Source: Streptomyces caatingaensis | GTDB lineage: Bacteria > Actinomycetota > Actinomycetes > Streptomycetales > Streptomycetaceae | Reading direction: 5' to 3' | NCBI RefSeq assembly: GCF_001187435.1 | Contig: NZ_LFXA01000017.1 | Coordinates: 1 to 64,000, forward strand | Length of the DNA: 64,000 bases | Shown: piece by piece, positions 41,225 through 49,791 of the stretch | Layout: every line of letters starts with the position of its first letter | Numbering within the stretch: the stretch's first letter is position 1 | Position numbers and translations under genes: made by a program | Notes under the pieces: generated by a model | The model's input: the letters and a program-made list of their open reading frames with translations, nothing else | Databases searched by the model: none | What the model was told of the DNA's origin: nothing

Positions 41225-42010
41225 TCATGTGCCCGCGAGCGGCATCGCCGCGCCCACCAGCTTCCCGGCGGCCGCCGCCCGGTCCAGCGCCTCCCGCAGC
41301 AGGTCCTCGCGCGGCTGCTGGCCGATCGTGCCGACCGGGGCCGCGAAGACCAGGACCCGGCCCGACTTGTTGACGGCCGACCGCCACTCCTCGGCCACCT
41401 GCATCGCCTGGTGCGCCTGCCACCAGGCCACCGGCGCGCCCCCGTTGGCGTTGGGCTGGAGCACCGCGTGCAGCTTGCCCATCACCAGCAGCACCGACCA
41501 GCCCGGGAGCTGCTCCGGCGTCTGGTCGAGGGCGGTCACCGTGGAGAAGCCCTGCTCGGTCAGCAGCTCCAGGAAGACGTCCACCGGACCGTTCGTGCCC
41601 GGCCGGGCGATCGGCACGAGCGGCTCGACGACCAGCGCGGGCTGCACCTCGCCGCCCACCAGCAGCAGACCGCTGGTGACGCCCAGCTCCGCCTGGAGCG
41701 GCAGGTCCGGCTCGGGCTGCGGCCGCTGCCCCTCGCCGCCGGTGATGGACCGCACCGCGCCCTGGAGCTGCTCCTCGGAGACGGGGACGACCTGCGAGGG
41801 GATGCAGGAGGCGTGCGCGAAGGCGAGCACCGCCGTCTCCTCGCCGACGAACAGCACCGTGCTGGTGCGCTCCCGCTCGCTGTCGCCGGGGGTGCGGCAC
41901 GAGGTGCAGTCGTAGGTGCCCGGGGCGTTGTCGCCCCCGAGCAGGCGGTCCGCTTCTTCGTCGCCGATCTCGGCGCGTACTTCGTCGCTGACGTCGAGCA
42001 TGCGAGGCAC
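41225..42010 (-). CDS. Conserved hypothetical protein, two-domain
   Basis: A 261-residue cytosolic protein with no assigned function. The N-terminal part has a CTSC motif (residues about 35-38) and a His/Cys pair in AHASC, possibly a small metal site. Two similar alpha/beta segments follow (LFVGEETAVLAF and SGLLLVGGEVQPALVVEP), and a long C-terminal helix ends the protein. GTG 42010 follows GAGGAG with five bases spacing; ATG 42001 is an alternative. It lies downstream of nothing on its strand and is divergent from the glycosyltransferase at 42283. Confidence 0.75.
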   Translation of the reverse strand: MPRMLDVSDEVRAEIGDEEADRLLGGDNAPGTYDCTSCRTPGDSERERTSTVLFVGEETAVLAFAHASCIPSQVVPVSEEQLQGAVRSITGGEGQRPQPEPDLPLQAELGVTSGLLLVGGEVQPALVVEPLVPIARPGTNGPVDVFLELLTEQGFSTVTALDQTPEQLPGWSVLLVMGKLHAVLQPNANGGAPVAWWQAHQAMQVAEEWRSAVNKSGRVLVFAAPVGTIGQQPREDLLREALDRAAAAGKLVGAAMPLAGT

Positions 42011-42282
42011 GGGGGCTCCTCGTACTTCCGGTGCGGGGGCAGGGCGGCGCCGGGCGGTTCCCGGCTCGTAACGAAGACAACGGAGGACCCACGGCCGGAG
42101 TCACGCCCTGGCGCGGCGGCGCTTCACGGCACCGCCAAGGTGGCGGAAACCCGTCGCCCCGCGTCATGGAATGCTCATCGTTCCGAGATCGAGTCGATGA
42201 CCGGAGCCAACCTCCTGATCGTCAGTACGGTCTAATCTTCAGGAGGCGCGCCACCGGGCACGCACACCGGCTGTGGGGACGA

Positions 42283-43533
42283 ATGCACATCTCATTCCTG
42301 ATTCACAATGCCTACGGCATCGGCGGCACCATCCGCACCACGTACAACCTGGCGAGCACGCTCGCCGAGCACCACGACGTGGAGGTCGTCTCGGTGTTCC
42401 GGCACCGGGACGAGCCCGTCCTCGCCCCGTCCGGCAAGGTACGGCTGCGGCACCTGGTGGACCTGCGCAAGGGCGGCCCGGGGTACGAGGGCGACGACCC
42501 GGAGTACGAGCGGCCGGCCGCCGTCTTCCCCGCCGCCGAGGGCCGCTACAAGCAGTACAGCGCCCTCACCGACCGGCGCATCGCCGACCACCTGCGCGGC
42601 CTGGAGTGCGACGTGGTCGTGGGCACCCGGCCCGGTCTCAACGTGCACATCGCCCAGCAGGCCCGGCGCGGCGTCGCCCGGGTCGGCCAGGAACACCTCA
42701 CCCTCAGCACCCACTCCGGTCCCCTGAAGCTCGCGCTGCGCACCCACTACCCCCGCCTCGACGCCGTCACCACCGTGACGGAGGCGGACGCGCGCACCTA
42801 CCGCAAGCTGATGCGGCTGCCCGGGGTGCGCATCGAGGCCGTGCCCAACAGCGTCCCCGCCCCCGCCGTCGCCCCCGCCGACGCGTCCGGGAAGTGGGTG
42901 ATCGCCGCCGGCCGGCTCGCCCCCGCCAAGCGCTACGACGTGCTGGTGAAGTCGTTCGCCGAGGTCGTGGCCGTCCGTCCGGACTGGCGGCTGAGGATCT
43001 ACGGCGCCGGCGCCGAGAAGGCCAAGCTGCGGGCCCTCATCGACAAGCTCGGCCTCTACAACCACGTCTTCCTCATGGGCCCCGCCAATCCACTGGAGGC
43101 GGAGTGGGTCAAGGGGTCCGTCGGCGCCGTCACCTCCAGCCTGGAGTCGTTCGGCATGACGATCGTCGAGGCCATGCGCTGCGGCCTGCCCGTGGTCTCC
43201 ACGGACTGTCCGCACGGCCCCCGCGAGATCATCGCCGACGGCACCGACGGCCTGCTGGTGCCGGTCGGCAAGCCCGGCGCCATCGCCGCCGGGCTGCTGA
43301 AGCTGATCGAGGACGACGAGCTGCGCCGGCGCATGGGCCGGGCGGCGCTGGAGAACTCGGCCCGCTTCGACCCCGCCGAGATCGCCGGCCGCTACGAGCG
43401 GCTCTTCGCCGACCTCACCGGCCGCGGCGCCCTGCGCGGTTCCCTGCACCGCACCCGCGGGGCCCTGCTCAGCGGGGCCCTGAAGACGAAGGACGCGAGC
43501 CGGTCCGCCCTGCGACGGGTGCGTGCCGCATGA
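42283..43533 (+). CDS. Glycosyltransferase family 4
   Basis: A 416-residue GT-B glycosyltransferase. It starts MHISFLIHNAYGIGGTIRTT, has ERL-like NSVPAPAV, then WVIAAGRLAPAKRYDVLVKS, LRIYGAGAEKAKLRAL and the donor-site SSLESFGMTIVEAMRCGLPVV (E-x7-E). The last 40 residues are basic. It may build a wall teichoic-acid-like or capsular polymer; sequence does not say. Its stop overlaps the next gene (ATGA), which suggests the two work together. Confidence 0.9.
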   Translation: MHISFLIHNAYGIGGTIRTTYNLASTLAEHHDVEVVSVFRHRDEPVLAPSGKVRLRHLVDLRKGGPGYEGDDPEYERPAAVFPAAEGRYKQYSALTDRRIADHLRGLECDVVVGTRPGLNVHIAQQARRGVARVGQEHLTLSTHSGPLKLALRTHYPRLDAVTTVTEADARTYRKLMRLPGVRIEAVPNSVPAPAVAPADASGKWVIAAGRLAPAKRYDVLVKSFAEVVAVRPDWRLRIYGAGAEKAKLRALIDKLGLYNHVFLMGPANPLEAEWVKGSVGAVTSSLESFGMTIVEAMRCGLPVVSTDCPHGPREIIADGTDGLLVPVGKPGAIAAGLLKLIEDDELRRRMGRAALENSARFDPAEIAGRYERLFADLTGRGALRGSLHRTRGALLSGALKTKDASRSALRRVRAA

Positions 43534-44450
43534 CGTCTTCCCCGATCCCCGCCGGGCCCGCGGACGCGGGCGCCACCGTCCCCGAGGAGTTCACCATCGT
43601 GTCTGCCCCGCCGCGCGCCGACTGCATCGCGGATTCCGCGGGCGGACTCACCTTCGACCTCGACGCCCCCGAGGGGGCCGACGCCTCCGGCCACTGGTCG
43701 GCGGCGCTGGTGCTGCTCCGCCGGGGCGGCAACGTTGTCGAGAACCCCGACGATGAGGTCCGCCTGCCGCTCACGCCCAACGGCCAGGGCCGCCTGCGCG
43801 CCGTCCTGCCCAGCACCGTCCACCTCCCCGAGGGCCGCTGGGACGTCCACCTCGGCGGCGGCGACGCCGAGCCCGAGCGGCTGCTGCCGGGCCTGGCCGA
43901 CCTGCGCTCGCTGGTCGACCGGCGGCCCGGCCCCAGCACCTCGCCGCTCGCGGTGCGCATCCCCTACACCACCAAGCACGGCAACCTCTCGCTGCGCAGC
44001 TGGCAGCGGGCGCCGCACGCGGAGGCCGGTGACCTGGGGATCGACGCCAAGGGCATCACCGTGGCCGGCACGCTGCACCGCGTGGAGCACCCGGAGGCGT
44101 GGCTCGCCGGCGCCGTCGCGGAGGCGCGCAGCCGCCGCGGTGCCGGGCCGGTCCGTACCGCTCCGGTCACCGCGACCGGCCCCGACTTCTCCTTCACCTT
44201 CGCCCTGGCGGAGCTGGGCGAGTCCTGGGAGGGCGGGCCGGAGGTCTGGGACCTGTGGCTGCGCCCCGCGGACGGCTCGCCGGACGCGCGCGTCGCCCGG
44301 CTCCTGGACGACGTCGCGGAGAAGGGGACGGTCTTCGTCTACCCCGCCCAGCCGTTCGACGCCCCCTACGCCCCCGCCCAGGCCGGCCCCTTCTACACGG
44401 CCGACAACGACCTGGCGATCCGCGTGGACGAGCGGCCGCCGATCCGCTAG
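43530..44450 (+). CDS. Hypothetical partner of the glycosyltransferase
   Basis: A 306-residue protein with no recognised domain. It looks all-beta, with repeated stretches of about 90 residues (EEFTIVSAPPRADC..., VRIPYTTKHGNLSLRSWQ..., and a C-terminal TVFVYPAQPFDAPY segment). No signal peptide is visible. Translation is coupled to the glycosyltransferase. In gene clusters for wall or capsule polymers, similar beta-rich proteins flank glycosyltransferases; a role in that polymer is inference. A good terminator follows. Confidence 0.75.
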   Translation: MTSSPIPAGPADAGATVPEEFTIVSAPPRADCIADSAGGLTFDLDAPEGADASGHWSAALVLLRRGGNVVENPDDEVRLPLTPNGQGRLRAVLPSTVHLPEGRWDVHLGGGDAEPERLLPGLADLRSLVDRRPGPSTSPLAVRIPYTTKHGNLSLRSWQRAPHAEAGDLGIDAKGITVAGTLHRVEHPEAWLAGAVAEARSRRGAGPVRTAPVTATGPDFSFTFALAELGESWEGGPEVWDLWLRPADGSPDARVARLLDDVAEKGTVFVYPAQPFDAPYAPAQAGPFYTADNDLAIRVDERPPIR

Positions 44451-44465
44451 CGCCGCGCCCCGGGG

Positions 44466-44493
44466 GCCGGTCGCCCCGGCCGGGGCGACCGGC
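44466..44493 (+). terminator. Terminator of the glycosyltransferase pair
   Basis: Perfect 12-bp stem (44466-44477 with 44482-44493) around GGCC, 16 bases after the stop. No T-tract follows. Confidence 0.8.
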
Positions 44494-44519
44494 GTTCGGG
44501 CGTGGGCTCCGCGGCGCTT

Positions 44520-44559
44520 TCCGGAATTGAATATTCCGGAGCGTGCGGGGAACGTTCCC
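44520..44559. promoter_or_regulatory. Two adjacent palindromes in a gene-free A/T-richer stretch
   Basis: In the 398-base gap between the 43530 gene and the I78-like gene, TCCGGAAT-TGAAT-ATTCCGGA (44520-44540; 8-bp arms) is followed by the perfect 12-mer GGGAACGTTCCC (44548-44559). Lower GC than the surroundings marks the region. Such pairs are typical of operator sites, but no gene starts close downstream on the plus strand until 44849. The rest of the gap (44560-44835) shows no gene. Confidence 0.5.
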
Positions 44560-44835
44560 GCGCTCTCCGGGATTCTTTCGCAGGGGCGGGCGGAAAGGAC
44601 CGACGTCCCCGGAACCCCGGAAAAGGGAAAGGGTTCCGTGATCCGGTCCGCCCGCCGGCCGTATTCTCAAGCGGAGTTTTCCGGGCCGGTTCGCGAGGGC
44701 GAAAAACGACCCGTGGGAGTGATGCGCGCACCGTTAAACGCGGCCGCCCTTTCCGTGACAGAAGTGTGACCCGCGAGGGCCCAGGGCCGCGTGATGCGCG
44801 CCCGGGGCGGGCTGCCGGGAGCCCCGCGCGGGGGC

Positions 44836-44841
44836 TACGGT
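44836..44841 (+). promoter_or_regulatory. -10 element (TACGGT) for a leaderless transcript
   Basis: TACGGT lies seven bases before the ATG at 44849. A CTGCCG at 44812-44817 with an 18-base spacer can serve as a weak -35. Confidence 0.5.
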
Positions 44842-44848
44842 GGCTGCC

Positions 44849-45100
44849 ATGGTGCCCCCCTCGCACACACCGGAACCGCCGGATCCGCCCCGGCCGCCCT
44901 GGTCGCCCCCGGACCCCGGCGACGACCCCGAGGAGTACGTGGGCCTCGGCGCCGAGGAGGCGGCCGCCCGGGCGCGGGCCCGGGGCTGGACGACCGTCCG
45001 CACGCTGCCGCCGGACACCGTGATCACCCTGGAGTACGTCGTGGGGCGGCTGAATCTGGAAGTGGCCGACGGCGTCGTGCGCCGCAGCTGGAAGGGCTGA
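44849..45100 (+). CDS. Small protein resembling I78 (potato-inhibitor-like) protease inhibitors
   Basis: An 83-residue protein. The N-terminal third is Pro-rich. The rest (VGLGAEEAAARARARGWTTV then RTLPPDTVITLEYVVGRLNL and EVADGVVRRSWKG) fits the short I78 inhibitor pattern: a helix, a loop with VRxLPP, and the T-x-E/D-Y...RLN-x-E strand pair. No signal peptide is seen, so if it is an inhibitor it acts inside the cell. No Shine-Dalgarno site; ATG 44849 fits leaderless expression, GTG 44840 is an alternative. Confidence 0.65.
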   Translation: MVPPSHTPEPPDPPRPPWSPPDPGDDPEEYVGLGAEEAAARARARGWTTVRTLPPDTVITLEYVVGRLNLEVADGVVRRSWKG

Positions 45101-45110
45101 CGCCGGACCA

Positions 45111-45152
45111 TGCGTGAGGGCCGCCCCCCGGCCGGGGGACGGCCCTCACGCA
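45111..45152. terminator. Bidirectional terminator between I78-like and PAP2 genes
   Basis: Inverted repeat with 19-base arms (45111-45129 with 45134-45152, one mismatch) around GGCC in the 63-base gap between two convergent genes. It can end transcription from both sides. Confidence 0.88.
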
Positions 45153-45163
45153 CACCAGGACGG

Positions 45164-46141
45164 TCAGCCGACGGCGCGTCCACGGCCCGTCGCCGGAACC
45201 GGCGGCGCCGTGCGCTGCGGCGGCCGGCGGCTGCCACTGGGCGTGACCGGCGTCCGCTCCGAGCGGGGCGTGTGCGGCCGGTCCGCACGCCGGGCCCGGC
45301 CGGAGCGCGACGCGGCGCCCACCGGCTCGCGCACCGGGGCCCTGTCGTCGCCGGGGGCACGCGGGCCCCACAGCCCGACCGGAGCCGTCGCCACCACCGG
45401 GGCCAGGGCGGCACGCCGTTCGCGGATCCGCTCCCAGGCGGTCAGCAGCCAGGTCTCGGCCCGCGCCATCAGCGGCTCGAACCAGGGCAGGGCCAGCAGC
45501 ACCAGCAGGCCGGCGGTCCAGCCGAGGGTGACGTCGCTCATCCAGTGCGTACCGAGGTAGACCGTCGTCATGCCGACGCCCAGGGCCAGCAGCGCCGCGC
45601 TCACGGAGGCGATGCGGCGGGCCCGCGGAGTGGTCGCCAGATAGGCGAGCACGCCCCAGGTGACCACCGCGTTGGCGGTGTGGCCGGAGGGGAATATGTC
45701 GCCGCCGGCGAACATCTCGTTGGAGCCGATCTCGGTCGCGTAGTGCGGGCCGAGCCGGCCCATCCCTATCTTCGCGGCGCCGACGGTGGCGTTGAGCAGC
45801 AGCAGCGCGGTGCCCAGCACCAGCAGCGGCCGCAGCGTCCTCCGCTTGTACGCGCACCAGCCCAGCCAGGCGGCGACCGCGACGGCCGTCGGGCCGCGCT
45901 GGCCGAGCACGACGAAGTAGTCGAGGAAGGTGTGGATCGCGGGCCATTGCTTGTACGGCCGGAAGAGCATGACCTGCCAGTCGAAGCGCACGGGCCAGGA
46001 CGTGGTCAGCACACCGACCACGATCGCCGCGTAGACCACGGAGGTCGCCACGAAGATCCCCAGGCGGGTCCGGGTCATCCGTGGTCGCGGGGGGTCGCTC
46101 GGGCGCTCCTCGGCGGGGGCGGGCTCGTCGTTGGTACGCAC
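45164..46141 (-). CDS. PAP2 superfamily membrane phosphatase
   Basis: A 325-residue membrane protein with about six hydrophobic segments (residues 30-225) and a basic, Pro-rich cytosolic tail of about 90 residues. The PAP2 pattern is present but modified: K-IGMGRL-GP replaces KX6RP, FPSGHTANA gives PSGH, and THWMSD gives HX3D while the Ser-Arg before it is absent. Substrates in the family are lipid phosphates such as undecaprenyl pyrophosphate or phosphatidic acid. It starts at GTG 46141 seven bases after TAACGT, so it is probably leaderless. Confidence 0.85.
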   Translation of the reverse strand: MRTNDEPAPAEERPSDPPRPRMTRTRLGIFVATSVVYAAIVVGVLTTSWPVRFDWQVMLFRPYKQWPAIHTFLDYFVVLGQRGPTAVAVAAWLGWCAYKRRTLRPLLVLGTALLLLNATVGAAKIGMGRLGPHYATEIGSNEMFAGGDIFPSGHTANAVVTWGVLAYLATTPRARRIASVSAALLALGVGMTTVYLGTHWMSDVTLGWTAGLLVLLALPWFEPLMARAETWLLTAWERIRERRAALAPVVATAPVGLWGPRAPGDDRAPVREPVGAASRSGRARRADRPHTPRSERTPVTPSGSRRPPQRTAPPVPATGRGRAVG

Positions 46142-46448
46142 TCAATCGACGTTACATTGCGTGACGGGAGGGTTCGGTCGATCCCGCCGCTTTGTGATGA
46201 CGATGTGATGTGGAATGCGTCTCAAACACGACGTTCGGCGCGTTTGATGCGGTGGGCCGGGAAGCCGGGCCGGTGAAATAAGAAAGGGTTAAAGAATCCC
46301 CGTTCCGTGGCGGCCGGGCGCCGCAGGCGTTCTTTCCCTCTTTTTTGCGTGCTTTTTTGCGAGGGTGTTTATCGGGGGTTGGACGGGGTGTCCCGGAGTG
46401 TTTCCCGCCGCCCGGGGGCGGACGGCCCGCGCCGGCCCCCGTAAATGA
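46142..46448. other. 307-base A/T-richer gap before the PIG-V-like gene end
   Basis: Apart from the PAP2 promoter, the gap holds A- and T-rich patches (GAAATAAGAAAGGGTTAAAG near 46275; two runs of six T near 46343 and 46355). This is unusual base composition for this genome. No gene is supported. It may include a terminator for the minus-strand gene at 46449, but no clear stem is seen. Confidence 0.5.
46149..46154 (-). promoter_or_regulatory. -10 element (TAACGT) for the leaderless PAP2 transcript
   Basis: Read on the minus strand, TAACGT is followed by seven bases and the GTG start at 46141. A TCGACC at 46176-46181 could be a -35, but a 21-base spacer is too long. Confidence 0.5.
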
Positions 46449-47644
46449 TCATGGTGGGCCCGAGCCGTTCAGCCAGAACGCCCCGTAACAGGCCGCCGCC
46501 AGCGCCGCCGCCCCCGCCACCGGCACCGCCCGGGAGGCGCGCAGCCGCGCCAGCGCCGTCGCGAGCGGCAGCAGCAGCGGGAAGGCCGGCAGCATCAGCC
46601 GCGGCTTCGACCCGAAGTAGCCCTTCGCCGTCAGGGCCAGCAGCAGCACCGTCCCCGAGTAGACGAGCAGCGGCAGCGGCTGCCCGCGCCGCACCCCCGT
46701 CACATACAGCCACACCACCAGCGCCACGCCCACCAGCAGCGCCAGCCCCGCCGGGAACGCCGGCCCCGCCAGCAGCCTCCCGACGAACGCCCCGAACGCC
46801 AGCCCGCCGTCGAAGCCGTTGCCCCAGCCGCCCTGGACGTCCAGGTAGCCGGACGGACTCCCGGTCCGCACGCCCACCCACACCACGTACGCCAGCCAGC
46901 CCAGCGGCGCCAGCGCCACCCCGGCCAGCACCCGCCCGCGCTCCGCGCGTCCGGGCCGCCGGCGCACCAGGGTCACGACCGCCGACACCCAGACGGCCGC
47001 CACCACCGCCGCGCCCACCGGGCGGGTCAGCCCGGCCAGCGCGGCCAGCGCGCCGGCCGCCGCCCAGCGGCCGCACAGCACCGCGTACAGCGTCCACGCC
47101 GCCAGCGCCGTGAACAGCGACTCCGAGTACGCCATCGACTGCACCACGCCCACCGGCAGGGCCGCCCACAGCACCACCAGCGCCACCCCGGCCCGCCGGC
47201 CGTGCAGCCGGTCGCCGACCGCGAAGATCCCCGCCGCCGCGCACAGCGACGAGACCGCGCTCACCAGCAGCCCGGCATCGGCCGCCGACAGCGGCAGGAC
47301 GGACGACAGCAGCCGCTCCAGCCACGGCAGCAACGGGAAGAACGCCAGGTCGGAGTGGACCTTGCCGCCGCCGAGGGCCAGCGTGTACCCGTAGCCGTCC
47401 TCCGCTATCCGCGCGTACCAGACCGCGTCCCAGCGCCCCGACAGCAGATGGTGCGCGTCCTTCCCCGTCCCCAGGCCCCACAGCGCGAGCACCGCGAGAC
47501 CCAGCGCCCGCACCGCCGCGTACGCCAGCAGGGCCGGGGCGGCGCGCCGCAGGCGCCCGGGGCGGGGGCGGCGCGGTCCGCGCGGGGGCCGGTGCGTATG
47601 CCGGAGGGCGAGGCGAGATCGGTCACCGGCCGATTGTCCAGCAT
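46449..47644 (-). CDS. PIG-V-like mannosyltransferase, probable frameshift near the N-terminus
   Basis: A polytopic membrane glycosyltransferase related to PIG-V/GT-C enzymes, roughly 400 residues with about ten hydrophobic segments. Motifs include RWDAVWYARIAEDGYGY, FFPLLPWLERLL and SMAYSESLFTALAAW with the TRPVGAAV segment after it. The main frame has no ATG, GTG or TTG near the expected start except a GTG at 47735. The codons of another frame, from the ATG at 47644 (LDNRPVTDLASPSG...), have proper G/C third positions up to about 47555, after which the main frame takes over. A one-base loss near 47545-47570, real or an assembly error, would explain this. Divergent from the MFS gene. Confidence 0.7.
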
Positions 47645-47766
47645 CCGCCGCCGACAGGGCGAACGCCTGTGTCGGGCTGACGGCCGTGACCTGCCGGGAC
47701 TCGCGTAATCTGTCGTATCGCCCGTCCGCCGGCACCGCCGGGCAGGGACCCGACTCGGAGGTGGGA

Positions 47767-49332
47767 ATGTCAGGAACGGCGACCGCCCGCCGGGGCCGTT
47801 CCGCCGGCCTGCCCCGGCAACGGCGGGGCTCCGCGCCCCCGCGCCCGGCCGGCGCCCACCGCTGGACGGTGCTCGTCGTCCTGTGCGCCAGCCTGCTCCT
47901 CGTCGCCGTCGACGCCACCGTCCTGCACGTCGCCGTGCCGGCCGTCACCGAGGACCTGCGGCCCTCGGCGATCCAGCTGCTGTGGATCGTGGACGTCTAC
48001 CCGCTGGTCTGCGCCTCCCTCCTGATCCTCTTCGGGACGCTGGGCGACCGCGTGGGCCGGCGGCGCGTGCTGCTCCTCGGCTACGGGATCTTCGGGCTCG
48101 CCTCGCTGCTCGCCTCGCTCGCCACGGCGCCCGAGGTGCTGATCGCGGCGCGCGCCCTGCTCGGCGCCGGCGGCGCGATGATCATGCCCGCGACGCTCTC
48201 GATCCTCCGGCAGGTCTTCCCCGACCGGCGCGAACGGGCCCTCGCCATCGGCGTCTGGAGCGCCGTCGCCGCCGTCGGCGCGGCGGCCGGGCCGCTGGTC
48301 GGCGGGCTCCTCCTCGAACACTTCTGGTGGGGCTCCGTCTTCCTCGTCAACCTCCCGCTGATGGCCGTGAGCCTCCCCGTCGGCCGCCGGCTGCTGCCCG
48401 AGTCCACCGGTCCCCAGGACGGGCCGTGGGACGTGCTCGGCGCGCTCATGGCCGCGTTCGGGCTGTTCGGCGTGGTGCTCGGGGTGAAGCGGATCGGCGG
48501 GGCCGAGCCGCTGTCCCTGCTCACGGTGGTGCCGGCTGCGCTCGGGGCCGTCCTCCTCGTCCTCTTCGTCCGCCGGCAGCGGCGGCGCGCGCACCCGCTC
48601 GTCGACCTGGCGCTCTTCGCCCGGCCGGCGTTCGGGGTCTCCGTGGGCTGCATCGTGCTGGCGATGCTCGCCCTGGTCGGGCTGGAGCTGGTCGCCGCCC
48701 AGTACCTCCAGCTCGTGCTGGGGCTGAGCCCCCTGGAGACCGGGCTGCGGCTGCTCCCGCTCACCCTCGCCGCGATGGCCGCGGGGCTCGCGGGCTCCCG
48801 CGTGCTCGCCCGCTTCGGACCGCGCGCCATGGTCTCCTCCGGCTTCGCGCTCACCGCCCTCGCGGTCCTCTCCCTGACGGTCATGGGCCGCGAGGACCGG
48901 CCCGTCACGCTCGTCTGCTGCTTCGTCCTCCTCGGCCTCGGCCTGGAGACCACGCTCTTCGGGGCGTACGAGTCGATGCTCAGCGAGGCGCCTCCCGGCG
49001 ACGCCGGGGGCGCGGCGGCGATCGGCGAGACGTCCTACCAGCTCGGGGCGGGCGTCGGCATCGCGCTGCTCGGCAGCGTCATGAACGCCGCCTACACCCC
49101 CGGGGTCACCGGCACGCCCGGCGTGCCGAGCGCGGCGTCGGCCGCGGCGGGGCACTCCCTGGGCGAGGCGTACGAGGTCGCCGCGCGGCTCGGGGGCGAG
49201 GCGGGGGCGGCCCTCCGGGTGGCGGCCCGGGACGCGTTCGTGCACGGGCTGCACGTGACGCTGGCCGTCAGCGCGGGGCTGCTGGCGCTGGGCGCGGTGG
49301 CGGCCCTGCGGCTGCCCCGCACGATGGACTGA
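47767..49332 (+). CDS. MFS multidrug exporter, DHA2 family (14 helices)
   Basis: A 521-residue membrane antiporter like QacA/LfrA. It begins with a basic 30-residue tail, then TM1 with VDATVLHVAVPAVTEDLR (motif D1), TM2-3 with GTLGDRVGRRRVLLLGY (motif A), and AAVGAAAGPLVGGLL (motif C). Fourteen hydrophobic helices are visible. It probably exports quaternary amines, dyes or antibiotics using proton motive force. ATG 47767 follows GGAGGTGGGA. No TetR gene lies next to it; the divergent gene is the PIG-V-like one. Confidence 0.92.
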   Translation: MSGTATARRGRSAGLPRQRRGSAPPRPAGAHRWTVLVVLCASLLLVAVDATVLHVAVPAVTEDLRPSAIQLLWIVDVYPLVCASLLILFGTLGDRVGRRRVLLLGYGIFGLASLLASLATAPEVLIAARALLGAGGAMIMPATLSILRQVFPDRRERALAIGVWSAVAAVGAAAGPLVGGLLLEHFWWGSVFLVNLPLMAVSLPVGRRLLPESTGPQDGPWDVLGALMAAFGLFGVVLGVKRIGGAEPLSLLTVVPAALGAVLLVLFVRRQRRRAHPLVDLALFARPAFGVSVGCIVLAMLALVGLELVAAQYLQLVLGLSPLETGLRLLPLTLAAMAAGLAGSRVLARFGPRAMVSSGFALTALAVLSLTVMGREDRPVTLVCCFVLLGLGLETTLFGAYESMLSEAPPGDAGGAAAIGETSYQLGAGVGIALLGSVMNAAYTPGVTGTPGVPSAASAAAGHSLGEAYEVAARLGGEAGAALRVAARDAFVHGLHVTLAVSAGLLALGAVAALRLPRTMD

Positions 49333-49791
49333 GCCCCGCCCTTCCACCGTTTCCTCGTTCCCGCCGCGGCGCGCCGGGTGCCCTGGTCCCTCGGGCGCCA
49401 CCACGGCGGGGCCTCCCCGGGCCCTCCCCGGTACCGCCGTAAGGGATCCGGCACCCGGTGTAGTGCGCGGACGCGGCTCGCCTTCCGCCGGCGGGGGTGG
49501 CGAGCGCGGCCGCCATGGACCTCGGGGACATCGGCAGGCCCCTGATCCCGCCGGCCGTCCCCCGGGCCGCCGACACCGTACGGGGAGCGGCGATGAAGGG
49601 CGCGCTGGTCTGATGAGCGCCGCGCGGCGCCGGGACGGCCGCGGGGCCGGACGGACCGCCGCCGGTGGCGGGGCACGTCCGCCTCCCGCCCGCACCGGGC
49701 CGGCCCCGCGTGATCCCGCCCTGGACGCCACCGGTTACCGGGCCGTAACGTCGGGGTGACCCCGAGCGAGACCCCCGCACCGGAGGAACCC
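49333..49791. other. 459-base intergenic gap after the MFS gene
   Basis: Starts with a single end motif of the palindromic repeat family: CCCCGCCCTTCCACCGTTTC at 49334-49353, almost identical to the right end of the copy at 26592-27438. A TAACGT at 49746-49751 with CTGGAC 19 bases upstream (49721-49726) may be the promoter for the dehydrogenase gene. A short frame at 49515-49613 (MDLGDIGRPLIPPAVPRA...) lacks a binding site and may be a remnant of a lost gene. Confidence 0.5.

Noticed and set aside
47405..47644. Separate 79-codon gene at the start of the PIG-V-like locus
   Set aside because: Only its first 30 codons have good bias; after that it is a shadow of the mannosyltransferase frame. 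It is better explained as the frameshifted N-terminus.
49515..49613. A 32-codon frame with the sequence MDLGDIGRPLIPPAVPRA...
   Set aside because: No binding site or -10 element, and no domain is recognised; it may be a remnant of a lost gene but cannot be supported.
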